Assembly: GCF_001646865.1 (NCBI RefSeq)
Contig: NZ_LRRB01000203.1
Coordinates: 1 to 48,064 of the forward strand
DNA: 48,064 nucleotides
Reading direction: 5' to 3'
DNA from: Aldersonia kunmingensis
GTDB lineage: Bacteria; Actinomycetota; Actinomycetes; Mycobacteriales; Mycobacteriaceae
The notes beneath the pieces are model-generated. The model was not told the origin of the DNA. It saw only the letters and a list, made by a program, of their open reading frames with translations, and did not search any database. This document shows positions 36,594 to 44,420 of the stretch, piece after piece. How positions within the stretch are numbered: position 1 is the stretch's first letter; each line of letters starts with the position of its first letter. A program made the translations under genes and the position numbers.

Positions 36594-36611
36594 CCTTCGT
36601 AGTACCGAAGG
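36594..36611. promoter_or_regulatory. Inverted repeat upstream of ctaE
   Basis: CCTTCG-N6-CGAAGG (36594-36611) is a perfect 6-bp inverted repeat, immediately upstream of the candidate -10 of ctaE. It could be an operator for the respiratory genes; no known regulator consensus was matched. Confidence 0.35.
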
Positions 36612-36730
36612 CTAAGCCGGGTACGAAAGTCGCTGGCCGATGTCGTGTCTCGGGCCCGTTGTGGCCGGTAAATGGCCTCTCCGGGCGGCGAGAAAGTTCT
36701 CCCTCGATGGTGCATGAAAGGGTGAGCGGC

Positions 36731-37156
36731 ATGAGTTCCGGCCCCGGTTGGCTTGCCCGTCTGTTGCGCCGCGGGGGGCGTGAAGCCCCGCTCGACCCGG
36801 ATCGGGCGGACCTCGTCGTGGTCGCGGAGTGCTGCGATGACGTCGAGGCGGCCTCGACCACGCTGGAACGGGCATCTGCCACGATGCCGGCCTGGCGTGC
36901 GGACCAACCGGCCGTGCTGCGCCACCACCTGCGTGTTCCCGCTGGACGGGTCGAGGCGGTCGTCGATATCGCCGCCCAGGACGGCTATATCGCCAGGGTC
37001 GCCGCGGAAGCAGACGGCGTGGTGGACGTCGATCTGTACCGCGTGCAGGTGCTCGATGCGCTGCATTGCTCGCAGGAACGGTCCCGCATGGCCGGATTGG
37101 CGCAGCGGCATGAGGGAGATGTCCTCGGTTGGGATGCGCTGCAGCCGGAGAGCTGA
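36731..37156 (+). CDS. Small protein with an RraB-like pattern
   Basis: A 141-residue soluble protein divergent from ctaE and upstream of trpD. After a basic N-terminus (WLARLLRRGGRE) it has alternating strands and helices (ADLVVVAECCDDVEAAST ... RVEAVVDIAAQDGY) and ends LAQRHEGDVLGWDALQ. That ending resembles the closing GEYDGW part of RraB, an inhibitor of RNase E, but similarity is weak and function is not established. The ATG at 36731 was preferred because AAGGG lies 8 nt upstream; in-frame ATGs at 36659 and 36707 exist. Confidence 0.5.
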   Translation: MSSGPGWLARLLRRGGREAPLDPDRADLVVVAECCDDVEAASTTLERASATMPAWRADQPAVLRHHLRVPAGRVEAVVDIAAQDGYIARVAAEADGVVDVDLYRVQVLDALHCSQERSRMAGLAQRHEGDVLGWDALQPES

Positions 37157-37162
37157 GTCCTC

Positions 37163-37220
37163 GCGCCCACTTTTCGCGGGTTCGCGCGGAATCCCGTGCC
37201 GACGGTCCAAAAGTGGGCGC
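37163..37220. repeat. Palindromic intergenic repeat, copy B
   Basis: A 58-bp element with perfect 12-bp arms GCGCCCACTTTT (37163-37174) and AAAAGTGGGCGC (37209-37220), between the small RraB-like gene and trpD. Arm sequence resembles copies C and D. It could end transcription of the upstream gene. Confidence 0.7.
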
Positions 37221-37264
37221 TGACGACCGGGCTATGCAGTACAGCCGCAATCAATCCCGGTGGC

Positions 37265-37270
37265 TAAGCT
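37265..37270 (+). promoter_or_regulatory. -10 box for trpD, leaderless start
   Basis: TAAGCT ends 7 nt before the ATG at 37278, favouring this codon over the GTG at 37260. Confidence 0.5.
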
Positions 37271-37277
37271 TCGCGGA

Positions 37278-38339
37278 ATGAGCGCAGGACAGAACGGAAT
37301 CGAGCGCAGCTGGCCGCTGGTGCTCGGCGCCCTCGCCGATCGCCAGGACCTCACCGCCGACGACACGGCGTGGGCGATGGACGAGATCATGTCCGACAAC
37401 GCCACGGCCGCACAGATCGCCGCGTTCGGCGTCGCGCTGAAGATGAAGGGCCCGACCTCGGCCGAACTGACTGGTCTGGCCGCTTCGATGCTCGCGCACG
37501 GGCGCAAGGTCGACCTCGACATCCCTGCGGTCGACATCGTCGGTACCGGCGGTGACCGGTCCGGCACGGTCAATATCTCCACGATGTCCTCGATCGTCGT
37601 CGCGGCGGCCGGTGTGCCGGTGATCAAGCACGGCAATCGCGCTGCCTCTTCCAAGAGCGGCGGCGCGGACGTGCTCGAGGCGCTCGGCGTGCACCTCAAT
37701 GTCGGCCCGGCCTCGGTGGCCCGCTGCGTGCGGGAGGTGGGGATCGGCTTCTGTTTCGCGCCCGTCTTCCACCCCGCGTTCCGGTTCACGGCCGCGCCGC
37801 GCAAGGAAATCGGCATCCCGACCGCGTTCAACGTGCTCGGCCCGCTCACCAACCCGGCCCAGCCCGGCGCCGGCCTGGTCGGGTGCGCCTTCGCCGACCT
37901 GGCCCCGGTCATCGCCGGCGTGCTGGCCGAGCGTGGCAGCAATGCGCTGGTGGTTCGCGGCAACGACGGGCTCGACGAAATCACCACGTCGGCGACCACC
38001 GATGTGCACGTGGTCGCCGGTGGCCGGGTACGCAACGTGACGCTCGATCCGGTCGATCTCGGTATTCAGCGCGTGCCGCTCGATGCGTTGCGTGGCGGTG
38101 ACGCCAAATTCAACGCAGAGGTCGCCCACCGGTTCCTCGCCGGGGAACCCGGCGCGGTGCGTGATGCGGTGCTGCTGAACTCGGCCGCCGCGTTGGTTGC
38201 CTTCGAGGGGCCCGGCGAGGACCTCAACGGACAGCTCGCGCGTGGAATCGAGCGCGCCGCAGCCGCGGTGGACAGCGGCGATGCCGCTGCGCTCCTGACC
38301 AAGTGGGCGGCGCTGACCGCCGAACTCGGGCCGGATTAA
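37278..38339 (+). CDS. trpD: Anthranilate phosphoribosyltransferase TrpD
   Basis: Second step of tryptophan synthesis: joins anthranilate and PRPP. 353 residues with a helical N-domain and a PRPP-binding domain showing GTGGD (89-93), the NISTMSSIV motif and KHGNRAASSKSG (117-128), then GVHL and FCFAPVFHPAF. It stands apart from other trp genes, as in M. tuberculosis where trpD lies beside ctaE. The leaderless -10 box decided the start. Confidence 0.95.
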   Translation: MSAGQNGIERSWPLVLGALADRQDLTADDTAWAMDEIMSDNATAAQIAAFGVALKMKGPTSAELTGLAASMLAHGRKVDLDIPAVDIVGTGGDRSGTVNISTMSSIVVAAAGVPVIKHGNRAASSKSGGADVLEALGVHLNVGPASVARCVREVGIGFCFAPVFHPAFRFTAAPRKEIGIPTAFNVLGPLTNPAQPGAGLVGCAFADLAPVIAGVLAERGSNALVVRGNDGLDEITTSATTDVHVVAGGRVRNVTLDPVDLGIQRVPLDALRGGDAKFNAEVAHRFLAGEPGAVRDAVLLNSAAALVAFEGPGEDLNGQLARGIERAAAAVDSGDAAALLTKWAALTAELGPD

Positions 38340-38348
38340 CAGCCGCGG

Positions 38349-38624
38349 CTACTCGCCGATGGAGAACGCGCCCTCTACATCAGCGCGCGAATACGCCTTG
38401 AACGCGATGTGGGTGGTGGTCGCGAGTACGCCGGTGACCTTGTTGATCCCGCCGGTGACGACGCCGGCGATTTCCTCGTGGTCGCGGCACCGCACGATCG
38501 CGATCAGGTCGATATCGCCTGCGCAGGAATAGACTTCGCCCACGCCGGGGGTGTCCGCGACCGCCTGCGCGGTCTCCGCAATGAGGTTGGCCTCGGCGTT
38601 GATCAGGACGATGGCGGTGATCAT
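38349..38624 (-). CDS. Stand-alone Lrp/AsnC ligand-binding (RAM) domain protein
   Basis: A 91-residue protein consisting only of the ACT-like RAM domain of Lrp/AsnC regulators, without a DNA-binding helix-turn-helix. Motifs ITAIVLINAEA, VYSCAGDIDLIAIVRC and TTTHIAFKAYSR are characteristic. Such proteins form ring oligomers and bind amino acids; their targets are mostly unknown. AGGAG lies 5 nt before the ATG. It converges on trpD with a 9-bp gap, so a link to amino-acid supply is tempting but unproven. Confidence 0.85.
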   Translation of the reverse strand: MITAIVLINAEANLIAETAQAVADTPGVGEVYSCAGDIDLIAIVRCRDHEEIAGVVTGGINKVTGVLATTTHIAFKAYSRADVEGAFSIGE

Positions 38625-38694
38625 GGTGCTCCTCGGCAGTCGCGTTCGCGGGGTCGGGAACAGCCTATTGGTCCACGGCGGCGAGCCGCCCCGG

Positions 38695-40521
38695 TTACAC
38701 CGTGTAGCGACGCTCCGATTGCACCGCTTCCTCGGCGAGCCCGGACCAATCGAGCCAGCGTCCGGCGCCGTGGGCCGGTTCGAGATAGCCGTCGCTGGTC
38801 GAGACGATCCGGGCGCCGGGCGCCTCGAGCCAGCGGGCGATGAGCCCGACCTCCTCCGCGGACGCGCCGCGCAGGGGGGCGTCGTCCGGGGTCACCGTCT
38901 CCGCGCAGGCGACCAGCATGTCGACCACCGGCATCGGTGCCACGCCTCGTGCGGCGACTCCCGCGGAGGCGAGCCGGCCGTGGCGCACGACCGCGAGCTC
39001 CCAGCCGCCCTCGAAGGCGGGTCGGGCGGCGACCAGCTCCTGGATTGCGCACAGCGCGGCGAGGCGCTGTACGCGGCGTAGCGCCCGGATCAGCGCGGCG
39101 GCTCGGTCCCGTAGCCGCGCTGCGCTCTCGAACAGTTCGATCTCGGCGAGGTGGTCGATGCGCTGGCTCAGCTCGGTGAGAACGTGATCGGCCTGCCCGG
39201 TGACGAGCGCACGCACCGCCTCGGGCGCCGCGCGGTAGGTGATCTCGTCGATCGGTCCGTCGGGTCGGCTCGCCGGGCACCCGCCGACCGGGACCACTGG
39301 GCAGGTATGCCGTCCGTCGCGTCCGATCCGGCCGGTGCACGTGCGCAGCCCGCAGTACTCGGCGATCGTGTCCGCGACCGCGGCGGCGTCGCCGCGCGCG
39401 CCGAATGGTCCGAGGGCGTCGGGCGCGGCGGTCCTGGTGATCGACAGCCGGGGGAAGGCCTCGTCGGTGAGGTTGACCCACCAGGCTCGTTTCGGGAACT
39501 TCGAGCGGCGGTTGTAGGGCGGCGCGTGCGCGACGAGCAGCCTCAGCTCTCGAACCCCTGCCTCGAGCGAATGGGCGCACTCGACGTGGTCGACCCTGGT
39601 TGCGAGGGCGACCATCTCCTTCATCCGTCCCCGGGTCTCCGAACCGGTGAAGTAGTTGCGCACCCGGCGCTGCAGGTTGACCGCCGTACCGATGTAGAGA
39701 ACCTCGTCGGCGGGACCGCGGAACAGATACACACCGGGAGTCCGGGGAAGGTCGCCGGCGAGGAAGCGCTTCGCACGCTGCCCAGCGGAGACCTGCGGCA
39801 GGTAATCAACCAGTTCGGCGTAGCTGTGGACGCCCTGGTTGCCGACCCGGCCGATCAGCTCGTGCAGTACCTCGACCGTGGCCCGGGCATCGTCGAGTGC
39901 GCGGTGAGTGGGCTGGTTGGAGACCTGGAACAGGTCGGCGAGCGCGGAGAGCCGCACCGAGGGTGCCTCGTCGCGGGTGAGGACGCGGCGGGCGAGTTTG
40001 ACCGTGCACAGCACTTTGAACTTCGGCCATGGCACGCCCATGCGTTCGGCAGCAGCTCGGAGAAAGCTCATGTCGAACCCGGCGTTGTGCGCGACCAGCA
40101 CACAGTCCTTCGCGAACTCGAGGAAGCTCGGCAGGACCTGCTCGATGCGCGGGGCGCCGACCACCATCGCCGTCGTGATCCCGGTCAGTTCCACGACGTA
40201 GGTAGGGATATCGCGGCCGGGGTCCACCAGAGTGCCGAGCTCGCCGATCACTTCGCCGCCGCGCACCTTCACCGCGCCGATCTCGGTAATGGCGTCATCG
40301 CCGGCGCTGCCACCAGTGGTTTCGAGGTCGACGATCACGAACGTCGTGTCGAAGAGCGGGGTATCGAGCTGGTCGAAGGTCAGTTGTCCGGTGGCGATCG
40401 GGCTGGCCGATCGGCTCCGCGGGCGCCGCGTCGTAGGCGCTGAACTGGGACGTTGCCTGGCCGGAAGGGGTGTCGACCGGGTCACCCGTGGATCGAGTGG
40501 CAGCGGCATCGGCAAGGTCAC
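38695..40521 (-). CDS. DnaQ-type exonuclease fused to a UvrC-like GIY-YIG domain (Rv2191-like)
   Basis: A 608-residue fusion. The N-terminal DEDDh 3'-5' exonuclease has Asp65 and Glu67 (VDLETTG), Asp150 (AHNAGFD), His206 and Asp211 (HRALDDA). It is followed by a GIY-YIG nuclease domain (GVYLF about 263, LYIG about 276) and a UvrC-like region with a cysteine-bearing middle ([11 protein letters not shown]) and a UVR-like helix. The UvrC C-terminal RNase H-like and HhH parts are lacking, as in Cho. Its role is not settled; DNA repair is likely. On the minus strand TACGCT lies 6 nt before the GTG at 40521, which decided the start. Confidence 0.85.
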   Translation of the reverse strand: MTLPMPLPLDPRVTRSTPLPARQRPSSAPTTRRPRSRSASPIATGQLTFDQLDTPLFDTTFVIVDLETTGGSAGDDAITEIGAVKVRGGEVIGELGTLVDPGRDIPTYVVELTGITTAMVVGAPRIEQVLPSFLEFAKDCVLVAHNAGFDMSFLRAAAERMGVPWPKFKVLCTVKLARRVLTRDEAPSVRLSALADLFQVSNQPTHRALDDARATVEVLHELIGRVGNQGVHSYAELVDYLPQVSAGQRAKRFLAGDLPRTPGVYLFRGPADEVLYIGTAVNLQRRVRNYFTGSETRGRMKEMVALATRVDHVECAHSLEAGVRELRLLVAHAPPYNRRSKFPKRAWWVNLTDEAFPRLSITRTAAPDALGPFGARGDAAAVADTIAEYCGLRTCTGRIGRDGRHTCPVVPVGGCPASRPDGPIDEITYRAAPEAVRALVTGQADHVLTELSQRIDHLAEIELFESAARLRDRAAALIRALRRVQRLAALCAIQELVAARPAFEGGWELAVVRHGRLASAGVAARGVAPMPVVDMLVACAETVTPDDAPLRGASAEEVGLIARWLEAPGARIVSTSDGYLEPAHGAGRWLDWSGLAEEAVQSERRYTV

Positions 40522-40527
40522 GGCGTC

Positions 40528-40533
40528 AGCGTA
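40528..40533 (-). promoter_or_regulatory. -10 box for the exonuclease/GIY-YIG gene, leaderless start
   Basis: On the minus strand TACGCT ends 6 nt before the GTG at 40521. It excludes the longer in-frame start at 40584. Confidence 0.5.
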
Positions 40534-40700
40534 TGAGCGCGCACCGACAGACCCGGGGGTCGACACGCGCCGCCGGATTGCCAAGTGAGCGTCTGGCGCC
40601 TACGCGCGGATTTTTGTCGGGGGTGCGAATTACCGTGCGCCGCGAAGGCCGAAATTTCCGCGTATGGCAGCCATATGCACCGGAAGAGACGGGGATCACA

Positions 40701-40982
40701 ATGATTGTCGATTGCAATGAATGCGCGGTGCGCGGGCCGGCATGCGCGGACTGTGTTGTCACCGTTCTGCTCGGTATGCCGACGGTCTCCGCGGCGCCTA
40801 AATCGGGCGTCCGTGCAACTTCGGTGCCAATCCACTTGGAGCAGGAAGAATGCGCGGCAATCGACGTACTTTCGGCCCAGGGATTAGTCCCGCGATTGCG
40901 TCTTGTCACTTCAAGAATTCCCACGGCAATTTCGAAAGATAACGGCATCGTGACCAAGAGTGATCAGAAGCACATCGTCTGA
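40701..40982 (+). CDS. Small cysteine-rich protein
   Basis: A 93-residue protein with two closely spaced CxxC pairs near its start (MIVDCNECAVRG then CADC at about residues 5-18), which could bind zinc or an iron-sulfur cluster. It continues with a hydrophobic patch (VVTVLLG) and a mixed C-terminal half. Proteins with this N-terminal pattern occur next to NlpC/P60 genes in Mycobacteriales (from memory), but the function is unknown. Base composition is slightly less GC-rich than in neighbours. No clear ribosome-binding site; GGGG lies ~9 nt upstream. The riboswitch and hydrolase genes follow on the same strand. Confidence 0.65.
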   Translation: MIVDCNECAVRGPACADCVVTVLLGMPTVSAAPKSGVRATSVPIHLEQEECAAIDVLSAQGLVPRLRLVTSRIPTAISKDNGIVTKSDQKHIV

Positions 40983-41104
40983 CCTGCGCCAATCGATCAC
41001 GCATAAATTCAGCAGTTTCGATTGGGAGTCTTCGATATCCGTTCGTAATCTCGTTGAGACCTTCGCGGAGGTTGACGCGCCAAACCGGCGCGGCGTCGCG
41101 AAGT

Positions 41105-41243
41105 GACCGCCTAATCGTTTCGGGCGATATTCGCCAAAACGAGCCGGGGACCCAATTTCCCTGGGGTGAATCCCGCCGCTGGAAACGTGGTGGGTAGGGC
41201 CAACTTCCCGGCCCGAACCCGACAGCTAACTCGGTAGGCGGGT
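41105..41243 (+). ncRNA. ydaO/yuaA-type c-di-AMP riboswitch
   Basis: The aptamer shows the conserved blocks of the class in order: CCGGGGACCCA, GGGGTGAATCC, GGTAGGGCC, and CCCGAACCCGACAGCTAAC ending in GTAGGCGG. An outer helix can form between CCGCCT (41107-41112) and AGGCGG (41236-41241), and TCGTTT pairs with AAACGA around an inner hairpin. In actinobacteria such switches control cell-wall hydrolase genes, normally lowering expression when c-di-AMP is bound. It lies 28 nt before the NlpC/P60 start, close to the GGAG ribosome-binding site, so control may be at translation. Confidence 0.9.
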
Positions 41244-41270
41244 GAGCGGAAGAAGTGGAGTACCCCCTTC

Positions 41271-41825
41271 GTGGCTACCCAGCTGTCCAAGCGTTCTATT
41301 TGTCGAGCAGGCGTTGCCAGTGCCGTTGTGCTGGGCGCGATCGTCGTGCCCGCCGCCCCCGCGATGGCCGCCCCCGTGAACATCCCCGGTGTGGGCACCT
41401 TCGACATCCCCGAGATCCCGGCCATCCCCGCGATCCCCGGCATTCCGGCCCCCGCCCCGGCCCCTGCGCCCGCTCCGGTGGAGACCGCCGGTGAGAAGGC
41501 CCTGCACGCTGCCGAGTCCAAGATCGGCTCCCCGTACGTCTACGGCGCTGCGGGCCCGAGCTCGTTCGACTGCTCCGGTCTGGTCCAGTGGGCCTACAAG
41601 CAGGCCGGCCTGAACCTGCCGCGCACCAGCCAGGCGCAGCTCGGCGCCGGCGCTCCGGTCTCGCAGGGCGACCTTCGCCCCGGCGATGTCGTCTCCTTCT
41701 ACGGCGGCGGCCACTCCGGGATCTACGCCGGCAACGGCAACGTCGTGCATGCGTCGACCTCCGGCCAGCCGGTGAAGGTCGCGGCCCTGTCGTCGATGCC
41801 GTTCACAGGCGCTCGCCGCTACTGA
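41271..41825 (+). CDS. Secreted NlpC/P60 peptidoglycan hydrolase, short form
   Basis: A 184-residue exported enzyme likely to cut D-Glu-meso-Dap bonds in peptidoglycan stems. Signal peptide about 1-33 (cleavage after AMAA), a proline-rich linker of repeated IPxIP/APAP units (about 36-70), then the NlpC/P60 domain with catalytic Cys101 (DCSGL), His148 and His160 (VVHAST). GTG start with GGAG 10 nt upstream. The upstream c-di-AMP riboswitch ties expression to cell-wall or osmotic state. The domain closely resembles that of the next gene, so the pair arose by duplication. A strong terminator follows. Confidence 0.9.
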   Translation: MATQLSKRSICRAGVASAVVLGAIVVPAAPAMAAPVNIPGVGTFDIPEIPAIPAIPGIPAPAPAPAPAPVETAGEKALHAAESKIGSPYVYGAAGPSSFDCSGLVQWAYKQAGLNLPRTSQAQLGAGAPVSQGDLRPGDVVSFYGGGHSGIYAGNGNVVHASTSGQPVKVAALSSMPFTGARRY

Positions 41826-41837
41826 TAGTCACCGCGT

Positions 41838-41866
41838 AAAGCGCCCGTGAGAGTCACGGGCGCTTT
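41838..41866 (+). terminator. Terminator after the short NlpC/P60 gene
   Basis: A perfect 13-bp stem (41838-41850 with 41854-41866, loop GAG) that begins AAA and ends TTT, 13 bp after the stop. It isolates the riboswitch-controlled gene from the next hydrolase. Confidence 0.9.
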
Positions 41867-41972
41867 CGCTGTCTCGGTGGGACCCCAGGTGGACACCCAT
41901 GGTTGCCATTCCGTAATCTTTCCGAGACCAATCAGAGTCCAAAAACCGACGAGGAAACGGAGTGCGAGTCGC

Positions 41973-43025
41973 GTGGCGCCTCATCGCATCCGCCGACCGG
42001 CGGCGGGAATTTTCGCAGCAGCGCTACTTGGGCTAGGCCTCGCGGCCGGCCCCAGCGCCGCAGGCGCGGACCCGGTGGCGATTGGCAGCCCCAGCGAGGC
42101 CATGACGCGCCTATCCGACCTCGCCCGGCAGTCCGAGCAGACCAATGAGGCCGTGCACGCCGCACAGGCCCAATTCGACGGCAAACTTGCCGAGCAGCGA
42201 TCTGCCGAGGAGCAGCAGGTCCGTGACCGGGCCGCGCTCGAAAGCGCGAAGGCCAGGATCACCGAGCTTCAGCCGATGATCGACCGCGCCGCCGCAGCCA
42301 CCTACCGCGGCGCACGCAGCAACCCGCTGCTGGCGATGGTGATGAGCGATTCGCCGCAGCAGGTGCTCGATCAGATGTCCGCGATCGACGTGATCTCGTC
42401 CGAGACGGGCGCGAAGACCGCAGAATTCAAGCGTGCGATTGCCGATGCCGCCGCAGCCGAAGAGTCCTCACGCCAGTCCGCAGCCGCTGCCGGGGAGGCA
42501 GCCGAGCGGTCGCGCAAGGATCGCGATGACCTCGCCGCCAAGCGTTCGACCCTCGACGTCGAGATCGGCCACGTCACCCAGGCCTGGGCTTCGATGTCGG
42601 GCAACGAGCAGGCCATGTACGCGGCGCAGGGCGTGATGTCCGGGTTCAGCGTGGAGACGCTGCTGCGCGGCCTCGTCCCGGGCAGCACAACCGGTGCGCT
42701 GCAGGCCGCTCTCACCCGTACCGGTGCGCCGTACGTGTGGGGCGCGACGGGGCCATCCGCGTTCGACTGCTCCGGTCTCGTCCAGTGGGCCTATCGCCAG
42801 GTGGGTAAGTCCCTGCCGCGGACGAGTCAGGCGCAGGCCGAGGCGGGCACCCCGGTAAACCGCGAGGATCTGCAGCCAGGCGATGTGGTGACGTTCTATT
42901 CGGACGCATCGCACGTGGGCCTGTATGCCGGAAACGGGTTGGTGCTGCACGCCTCGACCTTCGGTGTGCCCGTCGGCGTCTCGCCGATGTCGCGCATGCC
43001 GTTCCACAATGCCCGCCGGTACTGA
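41973..43025 (+). CDS. Secreted coiled-coil NlpC/P60 hydrolase (Rv2190c/RipA-like)
   Basis: A 350-residue exported hydrolase. Signal peptide about 1-33 (RRPAAGIFAAALLGLG, cleavage near GADP), a long helical coiled-coil region (about 42-215), and a C-terminal NlpC/P60 domain with Cys266 (DCSGL), His314 (SHVGLY) and His326 (LHAST). In RipA-type enzymes the helical part can block the active site until processed. GTG at 41973 was chosen because the signal peptide begins there; GGAG lies 10 nt upstream and the longer frame adds no signal. It overlaps the next gene by 17 bp. It is not downstream of the riboswitch terminator, so it is probably regulated separately. Confidence 0.88.
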   Translation: MAPHRIRRPAAGIFAAALLGLGLAAGPSAAGADPVAIGSPSEAMTRLSDLARQSEQTNEAVHAAQAQFDGKLAEQRSAEEQQVRDRAALESAKARITELQPMIDRAAAATYRGARSNPLLAMVMSDSPQQVLDQMSAIDVISSETGAKTAEFKRAIADAAAAEESSRQSAAAAGEAAERSRKDRDDLAAKRSTLDVEIGHVTQAWASMSGNEQAMYAAQGVMSGFSVETLLRGLVPGSTTGALQAALTRTGAPYVWGATGPSAFDCSGLVQWAYRQVGKSLPRTSQAQAEAGTPVNREDLQPGDVVTFYSDASHVGLYAGNGLVLHASTFGVPVGVSPMSRMPFHNARRY

Positions 43026-44388
43026 GCGAGACCCCGACCAACCAACCAAGCGCCGTGGCCTCGAGGGGCGCGAACGCACAGCGTTGGTCGGTCTGGTTGT
43101 CGCATTTGCCGCTGTCCTGCTCGTTATCGCCCTTGCCGTCCCCGAGTCGGAGAGCGGCGACAGCGGTGCGGCCAACTCGACCGCGCCGGCAGAGCCCTCG
43201 GATCCGTATCAGCAGCAGCGCCGGGCCGCCGTGCAAGACCTGCTCGACCGCTGGGCGACCGCGCTGCGCTCGGGTGATGCCGAGGCGCTGAGCGAACTGT
43301 TGGACCCGAATGCCGACGCCGCATTCCGTACCGCGGAGCTGAACCGCGCGGCGAGCGTCAGCGAGGTCCCACTTTCGGATTGGGGCTTCGAGATCCTCGA
43401 CGAACCAGAGATCCCGGTGCCGCCCGCTGCTTTCGCCGCGCTCGATGCCGCCGACGCGTGGTACGCGCCGGTGATGCTGCGTTACGCGGTTGACGGTCCC
43501 GACGCGCAACCGACGCGAAAACCGGTGGCGCTCACCGTCGCCCGGCACGGCGACGACTGGTACCTGGTGTCGGACGCGCCCGTCGCAGGCCGCACCACCT
43601 GGCGCGGGCCATGGGATTTCGGCCCGGTCATCAGTCGGCGCGTGCCCGGCCCCGACGGGCGGTCGTCCGTGGTCATCGGGCATCCGGAGCAGGCCATCGA
43701 GGTGAATGCCCTGGCCGGCGAGGTTGCCTCCGCAGAGAGTGCCGTGACCGATGTCTGGGGCCCCGCGTGGTCGCGGTCGGTACTCGTCGAAGCGGCCGGG
43801 GACCAGGCGGAATTCGCCGCACTCGCGGGCGACTCGCGCGACTCCGACCAGGTCGCGGCGGTCACCGTCGCGGACGCCGTGGATCTCGAACACGGGACCG
43901 CGACAGGCCAGCGAATCGTCTTCAGCCCCGCGGCGGTCGCCGGATTGACCGATACGACGCGCCGGTCGGTGCTGCGCCACGAACTCACGCACGTCGCCGC
44001 TCGAGCGAGTACCAAGGACGGCTCGCCGATGTGGGTCCTCGAGGGCTTCGCCGACTACGTCGGATACCGCGAAAGTGGCCGGGGTTTTGCCGAGATCGCG
44101 CCCACATTGAGCGGGGAAATCCACGCCGGAACACTGCCGTTGGCCTTACCGCAGGATGCGGACTTCACGGGTGAGCGCGCTGTGCTCGCCTACGAGTGGG
44201 CGTGGTCGATGAACGCGTTCGTCGCCGACCAGTATGGGGAAGCCACGCTCACCGAGTTGTATCGCGAGTTGTCCGGCGGGCCCGCCGGACCACCGGAGAT
44301 CGACGCCGCCCTGCACAACGTGCTCGGTGTCGGCACCGGAGAATTCTTGGACCGCTGGCACGACTGGGTGACCCGACAGGCCCGCTGA
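43009..44388 (+). CDS. Membrane-anchored HExxH peptidase-like protein
   Basis: A 459-residue protein. A short basic N-terminus precedes one membrane helix (about 25-45); the rest lies outside. Residues about 65-190 look like an NTF2-like domain (LLDRWATALRSGDAEALSEL ... HGDDWYLVSDAP). A metallopeptidase-like domain follows, with His324-Glu325-Leu-Thr-His328 and Glu345 in WVLEGFADYVG, fitting a gluzincin HExxH-x16-E zinc site. Substrate is unknown; the setting suggests envelope proteins. ATG at 43009 lies inside the end of the NlpC/P60 gene, so translation is coupled to it. Confidence 0.75.
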   Translation: MPAGTERDPDQPTKRRGLEGRERTALVGLVVAFAAVLLVIALAVPESESGDSGAANSTAPAEPSDPYQQQRRAAVQDLLDRWATALRSGDAEALSELLDPNADAAFRTAELNRAASVSEVPLSDWGFEILDEPEIPVPPAAFAALDAADAWYAPVMLRYAVDGPDAQPTRKPVALTVARHGDDWYLVSDAPVAGRTTWRGPWDFGPVISRRVPGPDGRSSVVIGHPEQAIEVNALAGEVASAESAVTDVWGPAWSRSVLVEAAGDQAEFAALAGDSRDSDQVAAVTVADAVDLEHGTATGQRIVFSPAAVAGLTDTTRRSVLRHELTHVAARASTKDGSPMWVLEGFADYVGYRESGRGFAEIAPTLSGEIHAGTLPLALPQDADFTGERAVLAYEWAWSMNAFVADQYGEATLTELYRELSGGPAGPPEIDAALHNVLGVGTGEFLDRWHDWVTRQAR

Positions 44389-44407
44389 GCTGTCCTGGCC
44401 CGGTCGG

Positions 44408-44413
44408 TACGGT
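44408..44413 (+). promoter_or_regulatory. -10 box for pimB, leaderless start
   Basis: TACGGT ends 7 nt before the ATG at 44421; no ribosome-binding site is visible. Confidence 0.5.
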
Positions 44414-44420
44414 GTCCCAC

